A DNA stretch of 64,000 bases from Galdieria partita (GCA_025991245.1 BQMJ01000026.1:124001-188000), one strand, 5' to 3'; numbered from the stretch's first letter, positions 31,477 to 41,032 are shown. The notes: a model not told the origin generated them from the letters alone. A program made the numbers and translations.

Positions 31477-31577
31477 TAGTCTTACTATTTTTTTTTGAGT
31501 AGATTGGAAAGTAAAATCTTGTCTGTCGATGCATAAAAAAATGATTCATCTGATATCCTTTAATCCATAACACATAC

Positions 31578-32642
31578 TCAAGCAAATGGACCTCCCACAA
31601 GGGTTTCGGGGTCCTTGGCAACATCACCAAATAATGCATTCATATCGGATACTTTTAATTCATCAATATCTCTTATTATCATGTCAGCAACTTTTAGGTC
31701 ATAAGCTCTGTATCTTCCTAACAATGCAACTGCTTTGCTGGTGACATCATGTGCTGCTACCATAACTCTCGGTGTGTTATCAAAAACGACACAAAAACGG
31801 GGAGCACGTTGTATTCGAGAAGCGGCAAGTAACAATTCTTCTTGCAGATTTTCACATTCTTCTCGATTGACGAGAGCCTCAATAACTGACGTCAATTCCC
31901 ATCGTTGCATCATTTCCTCAGCAGTGACTTGATCTAAGCCTGTTGTTATGGCAATCGGGATGTGATATTTATTCAGTTGTTCCAACCAGGACTTGGCACC
32001 TGAACGTAAACACAACTTTTGCTTGGTTCTTATTATATCGAAGAATATTTCTGCTTGACGAAACGAGTACTTGTTTATATCTCCCCAATCTTGACTCCAA
32101 AACAAACGTCGCTCGATGACCATTTCTCTTGGCATAGTTTCAGTAAATGACAAATCTTCTGCAGTCACTGGCTCCAACTGAAACTCTTGACTCACTTGAT
32201 TCCATGCTTCCAACTCTAGTTCGAATGCATTGCTGAGAAAACCCTCCAACGTCAAAATAGCACCGAATTCTTCCACAGGCTCGTTACGATAATACAGTCG
32301 TTTCAAATAGTCAGGTGTATAAAACGAGTTGAGTTCTTCAACCAAGACTTGCCAAGGTGTGTTCCTCTGAAAAGCGTTTTTCTTTCTACTTGACCAAGTA
32401 TCATATTTATCTTCAATGGAAATATCCGAGTCTTCATTCGTGGACTCTATGTCTGACTCTTGTGGTTCTTCAGGAAGAAAGACACAACTTGTTGTAGGTA
32501 ACTCCCACCGTGTCCTGTAACTCTTTGGACGATAATAACCTTTGTTTGGACATTTCCAAAAACTCTTCGACTGCCTAACACTTGAATAGTGAAGACAAGA
32601 AGAATTCACTATGATCATCCACGACACTACCCAACCAGCCAT
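31578..32642 (-). CDS. Plastid HAD-family protein, PYRP2-like
   Basis: 354 residues from MAGWVVSWMI. An upstream in-frame ATG (32711) would overlap the previous gene. The N-terminus is hydrophobic then Ser/Tyr/Lys-rich, consistent with plastid import. The body matches Arabidopsis HAD protein At4g11570 (AtPyrP2) block by block: EFGAILTLEGFLSNAFELEL, PIAITTGLDQ, FCVVFDNTPRVMVAAHD and KVADMIIRDIDELKVSDMNA. HAD motif I, normally DxDGT/V, reads LTLEG here and so lacks the Asp nucleophile. The Arabidopsis protein also departs from the motif (EWEG) yet is reported as a riboflavin-pathway phosphatase. Activity is therefore uncertain. Confidence 0.7.
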   Translation of the reverse strand: MAGWVVSWMIIVNSSCLHYSSVRQSKSFWKCPNKGYYRPKSYRTRWELPTTSCVFLPEEPQESDIESTNEDSDISIEDKYDTWSSRKKNAFQRNTPWQVLVEELNSFYTPDYLKRLYYRNEPVEEFGAILTLEGFLSNAFELELEAWNQVSQEFQLEPVTAEDLSFTETMPREMVIERRLFWSQDWGDINKYSFRQAEIFFDIIRTKQKLCLRSGAKSWLEQLNKYHIPIAITTGLDQVTAEEMMQRWELTSVIEALVNREECENLQEELLLAASRIQRAPRFCVVFDNTPRVMVAAHDVTSKAVALLGRYRAYDLKVADMIIRDIDELKVSDMNALFGDVAKDPETLVGGPFA

Positions 32643-32667
32643 CCGGAGGAAATGCCCAACCCCTTTC

Positions 32668-33669
32668 TCAATGAGACGGATGATGAATCTCTCGGATAAC
32701 AAAGTCGGCAATAACGTCCCAATGATCAGAAGGGTACTCTTGATTAGGTATCCAAATCACATCTTGTTCCGAATGAATCAACGGAGGAAGCAGACATGAC
32801 TCGCAATGGATAGAGAATTGATTGCTAGACTTGATAAAGATATAGTCCCGCATTCCAATCTGCGGTTCTTCTCCTCGTCTCTTCTTACTTGAAGAATACC
32901 AAATGGGGTCTTTTATCTTCATTTGTTGGTATATCCACTCGAAACCAAAAGATTGGATCTTATTTATGGCAGCTTCGCATGGATCTGCGTTGAGGTCACC
33001 GCAGAGTATCACAACAGCTTTTTCATCATCGATGTTCCAGAGCCTTAGTGTATTCAAAAGAGAATCCGTTTGGCTCAACCGTATCTCTCGATTGTTTCTT
33101 TTAGCCTTTAGATGCGTACTGATTACGTGAAAAGTGAAACGAGACGACTCGAACAGATATTCAAAGGTTGCAAGGCATGCTACTTGTGACTCAGAATCTT
33201 CTACATAGAGGGGAATAGCAACAGTGGACAGCAATCGAATTTTTTGAGTTCGATAGAAAATGGCAACACCGTCTCGCTTATGTTTCTTAGGAACATATCC
33301 AGCAAGCTGCCAGTAATCCGCTAAAACTCTAGAAATGGACCGTATACACATAAAGTCTCCACTTGCACTCACTTCTTGTAAACATATTATATCTGGAGAC
33401 ATATCATGAACTTGACGTTGAAATAAACGCTCTCTGTGTTGTGCTGTCCAAGTATTCAGATCCACTGTTTCCCAATCTTCCACGTAATCAGCTGAAAGAA
33501 TGTTCCACTGAAGGAACCTCAACTTTTGTGAATCAGAGGATGGTAAACTACGAACCAACCATCTTCTTTTGGTTCCAGAAAAGTCAAAAGAGGAGTTATC
33601 CGGGTCACCATGATTATTATTACATTGTGTAGTTGTCATCGCGTTACCCAAAATCTTACCATTGGTCAT
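32668..33669 (-). CDS. Nocturnin/CCR4-like endonuclease-exonuclease-phosphatase family enzyme
   Basis: 333 residues from MTNGKILGNAM. Conserved EEP motifs in order: LRFLQWNILSAD (Asn metal ligand), DIICLQEVSASGDFMCIRSI (Glu), DGVAIFYRT, VISTHLKAKRNNREIRLSQT (His), ILCGDLNADPCEAAI (Asp-x-Asn) and YPSDHWDVIADF (Asp-His). This set is that of CCR4, nocturnin and angel phosphodiesterases. HLKAK and GDLNADP favour nocturnin-like enzymes, which in animals act on NADP(H). There is no leucine-rich repeat, so it is not a CCR4 orthologue. No clear transit peptide. Ends 25 bp before the HAD gene on the same strand. Confidence 0.8.
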   Translation of the reverse strand: MTNGKILGNAMTTTQCNNNHGDPDNSSFDFSGTKRRWLVRSLPSSDSQKLRFLQWNILSADYVEDWETVDLNTWTAQHRERLFQRQVHDMSPDIICLQEVSASGDFMCIRSISRVLADYWQLAGYVPKKHKRDGVAIFYRTQKIRLLSTVAIPLYVEDSESQVACLATFEYLFESSRFTFHVISTHLKAKRNNREIRLSQTDSLLNTLRLWNIDDEKAVVILCGDLNADPCEAAINKIQSFGFEWIYQQMKIKDPIWYSSSKKRRGEEPQIGMRDYIFIKSSNQFSIHCESCLLPPLIHSEQDVIWIPNQEYPSDHWDVIADFVIREIHHPSH

Positions 33670-33744
33670 TGTTCTGGGTTGTGTGTGGATTAGTATTGGT
33701 TCGACGCCGTCGAAAAACACATCGTTGCCTATCGAAATTAGCGT

Positions 33745-34256
33745 ATGGATAACAAAAGAGTAAAACAGGGAGTCACTGTGAAGGATGTTTCAGCTGCCGA
33801 TTTCATTGCAAGCTATGCTAGTTTCTTGAAACGAACAGGAAACGTGGAACTTCCGTCGTGGGTAGATTACGTGAAAACGAGTACGAGGAACGAATTAGCT
33901 CCCTATGATCCTGATTGGTTTTATGTGAGAATGGCTGCATTAGCACGTCAGATTTATACTCGACCTGGTCGAGGTGTTGGGGCATTTCGTAAAGTATATG
34001 GTGGTCGAAAGAGAAGGGGGTCAAAGCCTAGTCATTTTGCGTTGGCATCCAGTTCGATCATTCGACACGCGCTGAGACAGTTGGAAAAGTTGGAAGTAGT
34101 CGAGAAGACAGAGCAAGGGTAAGTTTTGTTTCGCAAGACGCGTAGTTTGCTAAGCAGACGTGTTTATTGTTCTGTTACTGTAGAGGCAGACGTCTCACTC
34201 GAAAAGGGAGACAAGAGTTAGATTTACAAGCACAAAGAATCTTATCCGGTCAATAA
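33745..34256 (+). CDS. RPS19: 40S ribosomal protein S19 (eS19)
   Basis: Two exons, 33745..34118 and 34184..34256, intron 65 nt. The product is 148 residues, the family length. Signatures: VSAADFIASYASFLKRTGNV, PSWVDYVKTS, DPDWFYVRMAALARQIYTRP, GGRKRRGSKPSHF and, across the splice, RRLTRKGRQELDLQAQRI. Component of the small subunit head, needed for 18S maturation. Divergent from the nocturnin-like gene with 75 bp between starts. Confidence 0.97.
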
Positions 34257-34347
34257 AAAAACTCTCACCGTTTGATATTTCACACAATGCACTTGAAATA
34301 CGCCCCGTGCAAGGTCACTATGGCGTTCCGTTATCCATAGAAATTGA

Positions 34348-34385
34348 GGGGCGCCAAAAATCGCGAGAAAAAATGAAGGCGCCTC
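34348..34385. promoter_or_regulatory. Two E2F-like GGCGCC sites upstream of the homeobox gene
   Basis: GGGCGCCAAAAA (34348..34359) and AAGGCGCCTC (34376..34385), 28 bp apart, about 100 bp before the homeobox start. Both contain GGCGCC and the first has the A-tract typical of E2F/DP sites. The rest of the spacer shows nothing else I can name. Confidence 0.4.
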
Positions 34386-34480
34386 TCCAGTCTATCATTT
34401 TTCATAACAATACAGCGTTGTTTCTCTCGTTGTGGATGTTGGCTTTGTCATGTATTTGTTGCGCTTCACTTTTATGAAGA

Positions 34481-35109
34481 ATGACAACTAACAATGATGA
34501 TGCTGAGTTGTTTTCATCGGTAATATTCAGTTGCTTGGTACATGAAGAGAATGTGACACAACACATTATATCCTAGGATAATGAAGATTTTCACCATTTC
34601 TTAGAAACTTATGTCGAACTATTGGAAAGATACGAACAAAGATGTTCCAACCTGTTAGAAGAAAGCCAACAAGCAGCAAATGAGTTTGTGTCCGAAGCAA
34701 TGCAGTCATCTGTTTGGAATATGTTGCAAGGTGTCATGCAAGAGCAGCAGTCCAATACGGACAACTCCCTTCCAGTTGATATGCAAAATTTTTCTGAAAA
34801 GTTGAAAAACATATTAATGGAACAATGCAATATACATGGAATGCCTCGAAGAAGGCGAGAGAACCTTTCCAAGGAAAAAGTAGTGCTGCTAAAGGAATGG
34901 TTTGATGCACATGTCCAACATCCTTATCCTACTGAAAGTGAGAAACGACAACTTTGTCAAGAAACAGGCATGCAGATGCAACAGGTAAACACCCAAACAA
35001 CTTTCGAAGCTTGCAACTAAGTACCTTTCTATGAAAGATTACCAACTGGTTTATAAATCAACGAAAGAGAAGGTGGAGAAAATCACAGAAAAACAAAGAC
35101 AACAAGTAA
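34481..35109 (+). CDS. Small TALE-class homeodomain transcription factor
   Basis: Three exons: 34481..34519, 34577..34984 and 35038..35109, introns 57 and 53 nt. The product is 172 residues. The homeodomain is C-terminal and split by the last intron: LSKEKVVLLKEWFDAHVQHP, then YPTESEKRQLCQETGMQMQQ and ITNWFINQRKRRWRKSQK. The three-residue PYP loop extension and Ile50 (WFINQR) define the TALE class, closest to plant KNOX. The 90 residues before it are helical and Gln/Glu-rich. I see no complete MEINOX or ELK domain. In green algae and plants KNOX/BELL pairs control the diploid programme. Confidence 0.88.
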
Positions 35110-35546
35110 TGAGAGGAGGCAAATAAACGAAATTTCAAGAACTCTGTACGCACCTTGCGGCACGGAAAGTAGTGAGTTCCTACAAACCGTTATTTTTGGG
35201 CGTCTTGTTCTAGCACTATTCATACGGGCCTGTATCAGACATACCAAAACAGTGACTGAGACAGGACGGGGAAAGTGCACGTGGTTTCATTTACTTTTTG
35301 TATATGTGCTAATTGCGTTCTTAAGCCTTGTCAAACCATTTTATTTAGCACAACACTTCACGGCGGCAATTGTCAATTCATTTTTGGAGCACGATTTAGC
35401 AATCTCTCTTTCAAAAGTACAACCATCATATTATTTTTATAATAATATCAACATGTCAACATGACACGGACGAAAACAAACAAACCTTTAAACTATCCTG
35501 TTCTGAAATAACAGGGTTGAACACAACCCTAGGCTCTCTATGAAGT
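35110..35546. other. Convergent intergenic region, no gene called
   Basis: 437 nt between the homeobox gene and the proline-rich gene. A plus-strand frame of 70 codons with one hydrophobic stretch (from 35252) has no recognisable homologue and is not called. Confidence 0.45.
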
Positions 35547-36182
35547 TTACCAACCCGAGCTTGGAGGAGATGGAGGAGGAGTCGAAGAGGGTGGAGGAGA
35601 TGGAGGATGAGTTGAAGAAGGTGGATGAGATGGAGGAGGAGTTGAAGAAGGTGGATGAGATGGAGGAGGAGTCGAAGATGGAGGAGGAGATGGAGGATGA
35701 GTTGAAGATGGAGGAGGAGATGGAGGATGAGTTGAAGAAGGCGGAGGAGATGTGCAACTAGTTGGAGGAGTTGTTGATTCGCAGACGTCACAGGGTATAT
35801 ATGGTTGATTGACAACGACATTAATTCCAATATTGATATCTTCATGGTCTTTCTCTATTACGTACTGTTCTGAATGGTTGCATTTCTTCTCTTCTCCTTG
35901 TTTAGACTGAGAGGATTTCGACTCTGAAGATGAGTCTGAATTCTCCGAACCCCTTTCGTACTCTTTTATTGCATAATTATCCCGTTTCCCGTTATTGTAC
36001 ACAGATTGAGGAGTAAATACTGTTCTGAAATAGTCAAGCATCCTTCTTATTTCGACAAGATCTCTCTCTGTCAAGTAGGATTCCTCGTTATTCGTGTTTC
36101 TGTCATCAGGTTTAACTGGTATTGCTGAGGTTGCGTATAGTACAACGAATGAGCATATTAGAATCCAGTACCAGCGACTCAT
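35547..36182 (-). CDS. Secreted proline-rich (extensin-like) protein
   Basis: 211 residues from MSRWYWILICSFVVLYATSA, a clear signal peptide. The middle is charged and Ser-rich (SENSDSSSESKSSQSKQGEE). The C-terminal 65 residues repeat a decapeptide of type HPPSPPPSST, with SPPP and TPPP cores. These Ser-Pro(n) blocks are typical substrates for hydroxylation and arabinosylation in plant and algal wall glycoproteins. Cys pairs (CDVCES, TSCTS) precede the repeats. It is likely a cell-wall or surface protein in an acid-loving cell, which is inference. The antisense strand is also open over the repeats, but that is a shadow. Confidence 0.75.
   Translation of the reverse strand: MSRWYWILICSFVVLYATSAIPVKPDDRNTNNEESYLTERDLVEIRRMLDYFRTVFTPQSVYNNGKRDNYAIKEYERGSENSDSSSESKSSQSKQGEEKKCNHSEQYVIEKDHEDINIGINVVVNQPYIPCDVCESTTPPTSCTSPPPSSTHPPSPPPSSTHPPSPPPSSTPPPSHPPSSTPPPSHPPSSTHPPSPPPSSTPPPSPPSSGW
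35560..35755 (-). repeat. Coding Pro/Ser tandem repeat (30 bp unit)
   Basis: About six imperfect 30 bp units encoding HPPSPPPSST variants at the C-terminus of the secreted protein. On the plus strand they read as GA-rich repeats (GGAGGAGATGGAGGATGAGT type). Confidence 0.8.
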
Positions 36183-36810
36183 CGGAGATGCAAAGGAAAT
36201 GCTCAATTCATTTCCAGTTTATTCTTTTTAAAGCCAATTGTTAGCTAACTCGTAGAATGGTGATATGCGATCCCCATTGGAAATCATTTTCAATGGGATG
36301 ACAGTCTGGCTTGGAGCGGGTGCGCAACGCGGGGATCCGAAAATTAGCTCATTCTGGACCAACTACCGCCATTCAACAAAGAAGCCATTTTTGATTGCAA
36401 GTTGTAAACTTTTGTAGGAGTTGTTTTGAGTGTATAGAAAACAGATGTCCTATTAAAGGGTGAAAACTAGTGGTACTTTCTCCGTGATGATTTGATAGTG
36501 TTAGTGTTGGAGTTTTCAGTTAGGACTTGTATCTTTCCCTGGTTCTTAATATATTTGTATATTTTTTACTTCAATATTTATTATAAAGAATACTTTTAGC
36601 ATTCCCATTTATTTTGAAAACAATCTCATATTCAACTGTATATTTGGCAGTTCCTTGAAACAGAAGGTTGGGAGGATCCCTGCGAAGAATCCTAAGATTC
36701 TCAAGAAGATCCCAGCCGATGGAATCCTTATACGATTCTTTATTCGCCCATTTGCAGATTTAAAAGCAATACAAAACATTGCAAAATAAGCATATCATTG
36801 TTTCTGGGTG
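36183..36810. other. Divergent intergenic region between two secreted-protein genes
   Basis: About 630 nt, AT-rich in the second half, holding promoters for the proline-rich gene and the acid phosphatase. A short inverted repeat AGAATC-CTAA-GATTCT lies near 36690. Nothing else is identifiable. Confidence 0.5.
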
Positions 36811-37995
36811 ATGGCCTCTATCAAGTTTTCAATATTTGTACTTTGTCTTTTGGTATGCTTTGGGAACTTGTTGAGTATTGAAGCAAATGGTGAAGAATTT
36901 CAGTGTGATCAAGTATCACCTGACAATCTAGAGTGCACGGAGGTGACCAGTAACCTTCCATTCTTTGACCATGTCATAGTGATTATGATGGAAAACACTG
37001 GCAGACCCAACATTACAGGAAACAAAAAGTATATGCCATACATCAATGAGTTGATTGAAAAGGAAATGTATGCCGATCATTATCACGGCTATACCAATCC
37101 CAGTTTACCAAACTATATTGCTATTACTGCTGGTTCACAATACTGGTCCTTTTCAGACAATCCAGATCAAGTAAGTTTGACTCTTCCTCAACAAAACACA
37201 CATGCTTATTTTGGTTAGGTATTTCCACACACCAATATTGCTGACCTTTTAGAGGAGAGAGGAATGACATGGAAGAGTTATGCACAGTCCTTACCTTATA
37301 CCGGCTATTTAGGCTATACTTATCCAGATGACTATGCTGCTGTTTATGTCAAGAAACATGTTCCATTTGCCTTTTATCCTCAAATCACCAACAATGCAAG
37401 TCGGTTGAAGAACATTGTACCTTATGAAGAAATTTTAAAGGATTTGGAACAAGGAACACTTCCTAGCTATAGTTTTATAACTCCTGATGTTTGCCACGAT
37501 ATGCATGGACAGTATTCATTGCATGTGGAATATATGTCTTCCATTCCAGAAGGAGGACCGTCAGACAAATATTGTCCTTTCAATGATTACTACTTTTTAT
37601 GGAAGAATGGAGACAATTTCGTGAAAGGAGCTATTACTAATATTACTCAGTCTAAAGTATGGAAAGAATCCAATTCTGTGATATTCCTTACTTGGGATCA
37701 AGCTGAAGTGGACTTTAATCAATCAACAGATGGCTGGCAATATGTGACTGCGGGACCTGATTCTCCTGTCTTGTTTCCAGGAACTGTGTTGTTACCTGCT
37801 GGTGGTGTTTATGGTGGTGGTCCTGTACCTTTGATTGCTTTGTGGAGTAAGAAACCTAATCATCACGTTGTCTATCGGGAATCGAGCAATCATTTGTTTA
37901 CACTCAAAACAATCCTAAAGGCCTGGAATTTGCCTTATTTGGGTTTTACTTCAGATGAGATGCAAATCAAAACCTTTGATAGCTTCTTCCATTAG
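36811..37995 (+). CDS. Secreted acid phosphatase / phosphoesterase-family enzyme
   Basis: Two exons, 36811..37170 and 37219..37995, intron 48 nt. The product is 378 residues with an N-terminal signal peptide (MASIKFSIFVLCLLVCFGNL). Phosphoesterase-family (PF04185) motifs: HVIVIMMENTGRPN with the metal-binding Glu-Asn, HGYTNPSLPNYIAITAGSQY, LPSYSFITPDVCHDMHG, FLTWDQAE and PLIALW. These fit the acid phosphatase branch rather than phospholipase C. Several N-x-S/T sites suggest glycosylation. It likely scavenges phosphate outside the cell or in a vacuole. Similar enzymes are common in bacteria and fungi, so ancestry by transfer is possible but untested here. Confidence 0.82.
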
Positions 37996-38054
37996 TCACA
38001 TTGTTTGCAATAAAGGATTTTTGTTTGTGAGTTTTCAACAGAACAATAGTTGAG

Positions 38055-38720
38055 ATGGGTTGTTTTCAAAGTCAACCACTTGATTATCCATCTTCTCCGT
38101 CAGAAGCAGCAGCAGCAACAACAACAACTGCAAGTGGTGATGAGTTTGTCCAGACCCCTCTGAAGACTTGGAATATTATATTAAGTGGTCAGCACACTTT
38201 GGCTGCTCAATTGTTTAGCAAGTTGAAAGGTTCTACCTACTTTGGAGAAAACACAAAAGTTATTTGTTGCGGTCATATAACACTATTTATTCATTGGGTG
38301 GATACGAGTGGGGAATTTCTTCCGTTGCCATCAAATACAGGAGAGGTAAGAGGAATTGTGTTTATACTAGATGCAACCAATAAGGAGGATATATCTACTG
38401 CCAAACAAAGTCTAGAAAACATTTGTGGCTTTTATTCTAGTTATTTTCGTGACCTCACGTTACTTATACTTGCTCAAGGTACAGAAGAACCCAGTGCTGT
38501 TGGCTTCCGTGAAGTAAAGCATGTGTTGAATTTGCGTTGGTTGCCTGTAGATGGACATTTCATTCAGTCATGTTCATTGGATACTGGAGAAGGTGTTCAG
38601 CAAGGATTGGAAAGTTTGATCAAAGGAATACTTCAAGTAGACTATCAAATGGAACAAGATGCCAGGATGCAGTCTATGTTAGCATTCAGTATGTTTATGA
38701 CTCCTATGCCTTTCTTTTGA
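38055..38720 (+). CDS. Degenerate Arf-like protein with dual-acylation N-terminus
   Basis: 221 residues, single exon. It starts MGCFQSQ: Gly2 for N-myristoylation and Cys3 for palmitoylation. A Ser/Ala/Thr linker leads into an Arf/Sar-like fold: WNIILSGQHTLAAQLFSKLK in place of GLDxAGKTT, WVDTSGEFLPLP in place of WDxGGQ, then the well-kept GIVFILDATNKEDISTAKQS. The base motif NKxD is replaced by LAQGTEE. The P-loop Gly-Lys-Thr and the specificity loop are both missing, so GTP binding is unlikely. The C-terminus is Met-rich. Function unknown; a membrane-tethered pseudo-GTPase scaffold is an inference. Confidence 0.6.
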   Translation: MGCFQSQPLDYPSSPSEAAAATTTTASGDEFVQTPLKTWNIILSGQHTLAAQLFSKLKGSTYFGENTKVICCGHITLFIHWVDTSGEFLPLPSNTGEVRGIVFILDATNKEDISTAKQSLENICGFYSSYFRDLTLLILAQGTEEPSAVGFREVKHVLNLRWLPVDGHFIQSCSLDTGEGVQQGLESLIKGILQVDYQMEQDARMQSMLAFSMFMTPMPFF

Positions 38721-38774
38721 AACACGGAGAGTCTCTCAACACAAGTTGTTTTATCTACGAACGGTAAATAATAC

Positions 38775-39442
38775 TTAAACTGGTGCTTGAAGTGGCAATC
38801 GATTCTCTTTCTGTAATCTTCGATAATGATTGCGTACTTGTTGAAAGGAATGAATATTACCCAAGGATTCGATAACTTTGTCAATCATTTCCTTTTCTGT
38901 TGTTGCCGTTTGGTGCTCCAAACACTGTTCCACTATTTCTATCAATCTATCGTCGTCTTTGTCCTTTCTCCATCGAGTGGCCATTTTCCTTGGAGTGTGG
39001 GAATTTCTTGTGCTTTCTGCCACGGAAGTTGTCGATTGCTTACTTTGTTGGGAACAAACCCAATTCTCGTTGTCTGTAGCCTCCGACTCTGTATCCACTA
39101 GAGCGAGTGGCTTGTATCCTTCCCCACCACCAGTAGTTGCAAGTGAAGTGTTGTTCTCATTGTCCCTGTTGTGCGTGGCATTCACCTTTGTGTCGTGGAT
39201 GCTAGTCAAGTTGTTTTTCACAGTATCCCCATCTTTCTGTTCTTTGAATATATGATTGTCGGTTTGATCTTCCCTTTTTCGTTTCTTTCCAACTTTGTTC
39301 TCATCACCAGGCAAACACTCTCGGCCGTTTCTTTCAAATACTAGTCCAATCTGCTTACATAACATTCCCAAATTGTGCAACCAAGTCACTTGCTATAGCC
39401 ATATAGTCAATTCCAGTCTTCCATTCTATGTAAACTTACCAT
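38775..39442 (-). CDS. Uncharacterised protein with C-terminal SANT/Myb-like helix bundle
   Basis: About 206 residues. Proposed exons 39440..39442 (only the ATG) and 38775..39392, with a 47 nt intron (GTAAGT...CTATAG) giving M-QVTWLHNLGMLCKQIGLV. Without this exon the first ATG would be at MLCKQ. The centre is disordered with a nuclear-localisation-like KVGKKRKRED. The last 65 residues (TRWRKDKDDDRLIEIVEQCL, MIDKVIESLGNIHSFQQVRN and HYRRLQKENR) are spaced like a Myb/SANT three-helix unit. No precise family assigned. Confidence 0.5.
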
Positions 39443-39477
39443 TCTCTTCTCTTTCACTTGACCCAAGAAAGAATCTC

Positions 39478-40998
39478 TTAAACGGTATTATGTGATTTGG
39501 TCTTGACCGGACCCCAAATCTTTATCAAATAATCGGCAGAACAAGAAGCAAAAATGGGCTCAGTAGGATGAAAACAAACTCCATAAACTCGATCACTATG
39601 ACCATGACAACATTGAACCAAACAAGCAGTGCCTTCTGGTTGACCAACATCATAAATATAAATATTGCCATCTGCACTACCACTTGCCAAAGTAACGGTT
39701 TCCTGTGGTCGATAGTTACAAAGGGGAACAACTGGATGAAGATTACTTGAACAATGACCGACTGAATTATGGAATGAAATGCCACTCAAAGAATTGCCTT
39801 CTCTCGTCTCTAATCGTTCCTTAGAACTTACTCCAGATTTGATAAATCTCAAAAAATCGGCTCCTTGATAAAACGAACAACGAATAGGCCAATTCTGACT
39901 CTTGACTCCTTTCAAAGTATGCAACAACTTTAAAGAATCCGTACAACTAGAACCCAATAAATAACCACCTCTATCATACACTCGAATCGTGTTGTCAAAT
40001 GCATTGACGGCTAAATATTGTCCTTCTTCTTCTCCTCGAGGTCTCGAAACTTCTAAATGACTAATAGGACGTTTACTATTGTAAAATACTTCCAAAGGTT
40101 TCGAACAATGACGCATATCCCATCTTTTGATATAACCTTGATGATCACCACTAGTTACTAAAGTACCATCGTAGTGAACATAAATAGAATTAACAGAACA
40201 ATCATTCGTTATCACATTCGTGGATTGCTGAGTTCTTCTATCTAAAATATGAATGTTACCTTGACTGGTACTTGCAACCAACAACTGAGGCTGTCCCATA
40301 CAATATTCTACATCTTGTACTAAACCTGATAAGGAATGGGAAGCTAACCATTTGATGGAAGAGCCTTCTTCCAAACTCCACTCTTTTACTTGTCTATCAT
40401 ATCCACAAGTTGCCATAATCGTGCTATCCGAATTCCAACAAAGGTCAGATATACTGGAAGTGTGAGCATCCATCAACAACAAAGAAGGTTCAGTAGGCTT
40501 ATCTAACTGCCAAATACGAAGACTCTTATCTTGTGAACCACTTGCAATGAGCCTTCCACAATGGGAAAACTCTACAACGTAAACTGCTCCCAAATGTCCC
40601 GCCAAGTCAAACTTCCAACCAAATCTAGAAAAACTACCAGACTCTCCTTTGCTAGGATCTCTCCAATCCCACTCCATATTGTGTAAATAACCTTCAAAAG
40701 ATGTGTTGGTAGAAGTACGATAGTCGTTGGGGTCATAGTTGGAAGGAATCAAGGCAACATCCAAGTCCAAAACTTCTTCTTTGGAAGCACTGGAAACCGA
40801 AAGTTCGAAAACGGATCTTCTCAAGTCATGGTTTTCACTTTCTAAGAGGTCGAGTCGTTCTTTCAATTGTTTCTTTTCTTTGGTTAATTGTTCTATTTGT
40901 TTCTTATAAAAGGAATCGGAAGAACTCGTATTGGATGTCTTCAACATTGGATCATTTACGGTGGTGGATTGGTGGATGGAATGATACTGGAGAAGCAT
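39478..40998 (-). CDS. WD40-repeat protein with N-terminal coiled coil
   Basis: 506 residues, single exon. A short coiled coil (KKQIEQLTKEKKQLKERLDL) precedes about seven WD repeats. Clear ones are VEFSHCGRLIASGSQDKSLR-IW, DSTIMATCGYDRQVKEW, YDGTLVTSGDHQGYIKRWD, TVTLASGSADGNIYIYD and HPTEPIFASCSADYLIKIWG. A segment before the propeller (NMEWDWRDPSKGESGSFSRF) is conserved-looking but not recognised. The partner is unknown. Divergent from the Lon gene with 34 bp between starts. Confidence 0.75.
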   Translation of the reverse strand: MLLQYHSIHQSTTVNDPMLKTSNTSSSDSFYKKQIEQLTKEKKQLKERLDLLESENHDLRRSVFELSVSSASKEEVLDLDVALIPSNYDPNDYRTSTNTSFEGYLHNMEWDWRDPSKGESGSFSRFGWKFDLAGHLGAVYVVEFSHCGRLIASGSQDKSLRIWQLDKPTEPSLLLMDAHTSSISDLCWNSDSTIMATCGYDRQVKEWSLEEGSSIKWLASHSLSGLVQDVEYCMGQPQLLVASTSQGNIHILDRRTQQSTNVITNDCSVNSIYVHYDGTLVTSGDHQGYIKRWDMRHCSKPLEVFYNSKRPISHLEVSRPRGEEEGQYLAVNAFDNTIRVYDRGGYLLGSSCTDSLKLLHTLKGVKSQNWPIRCSFYQGADFLRFIKSGVSSKERLETREGNSLSGISFHNSVGHCSSNLHPVVPLCNYRPQETVTLASGSADGNIYIYDVGQPEGTACLVQCCHGHSDRVYGVCFHPTEPIFASCSADYLIKIWGPVKTKSHNTV

Positions 40999-41032
40999 GT
41001 TGAGTAGCTATTATAGACAAACGTTACGACAG

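Noticed and set aside
35252-35464. 70-codon frame with one hydrophobic stretch
   Set aside because: No homology seen and an ending in low-complexity sequence; not enough support.
35540-35761. Plus-strand acidic frame (Glu/Met/Lys repeats) opposite the proline-rich gene
   Set aside because: It is the exact antisense of the Pro/Ser repeat; the minus strand has a signal peptide and a longer coherent protein.
36690-36705. Short hairpin AGAATC-CTAA-GATTCT
   Set aside because: Only 6 bp stem in AT-rich sequence, expected by chance.
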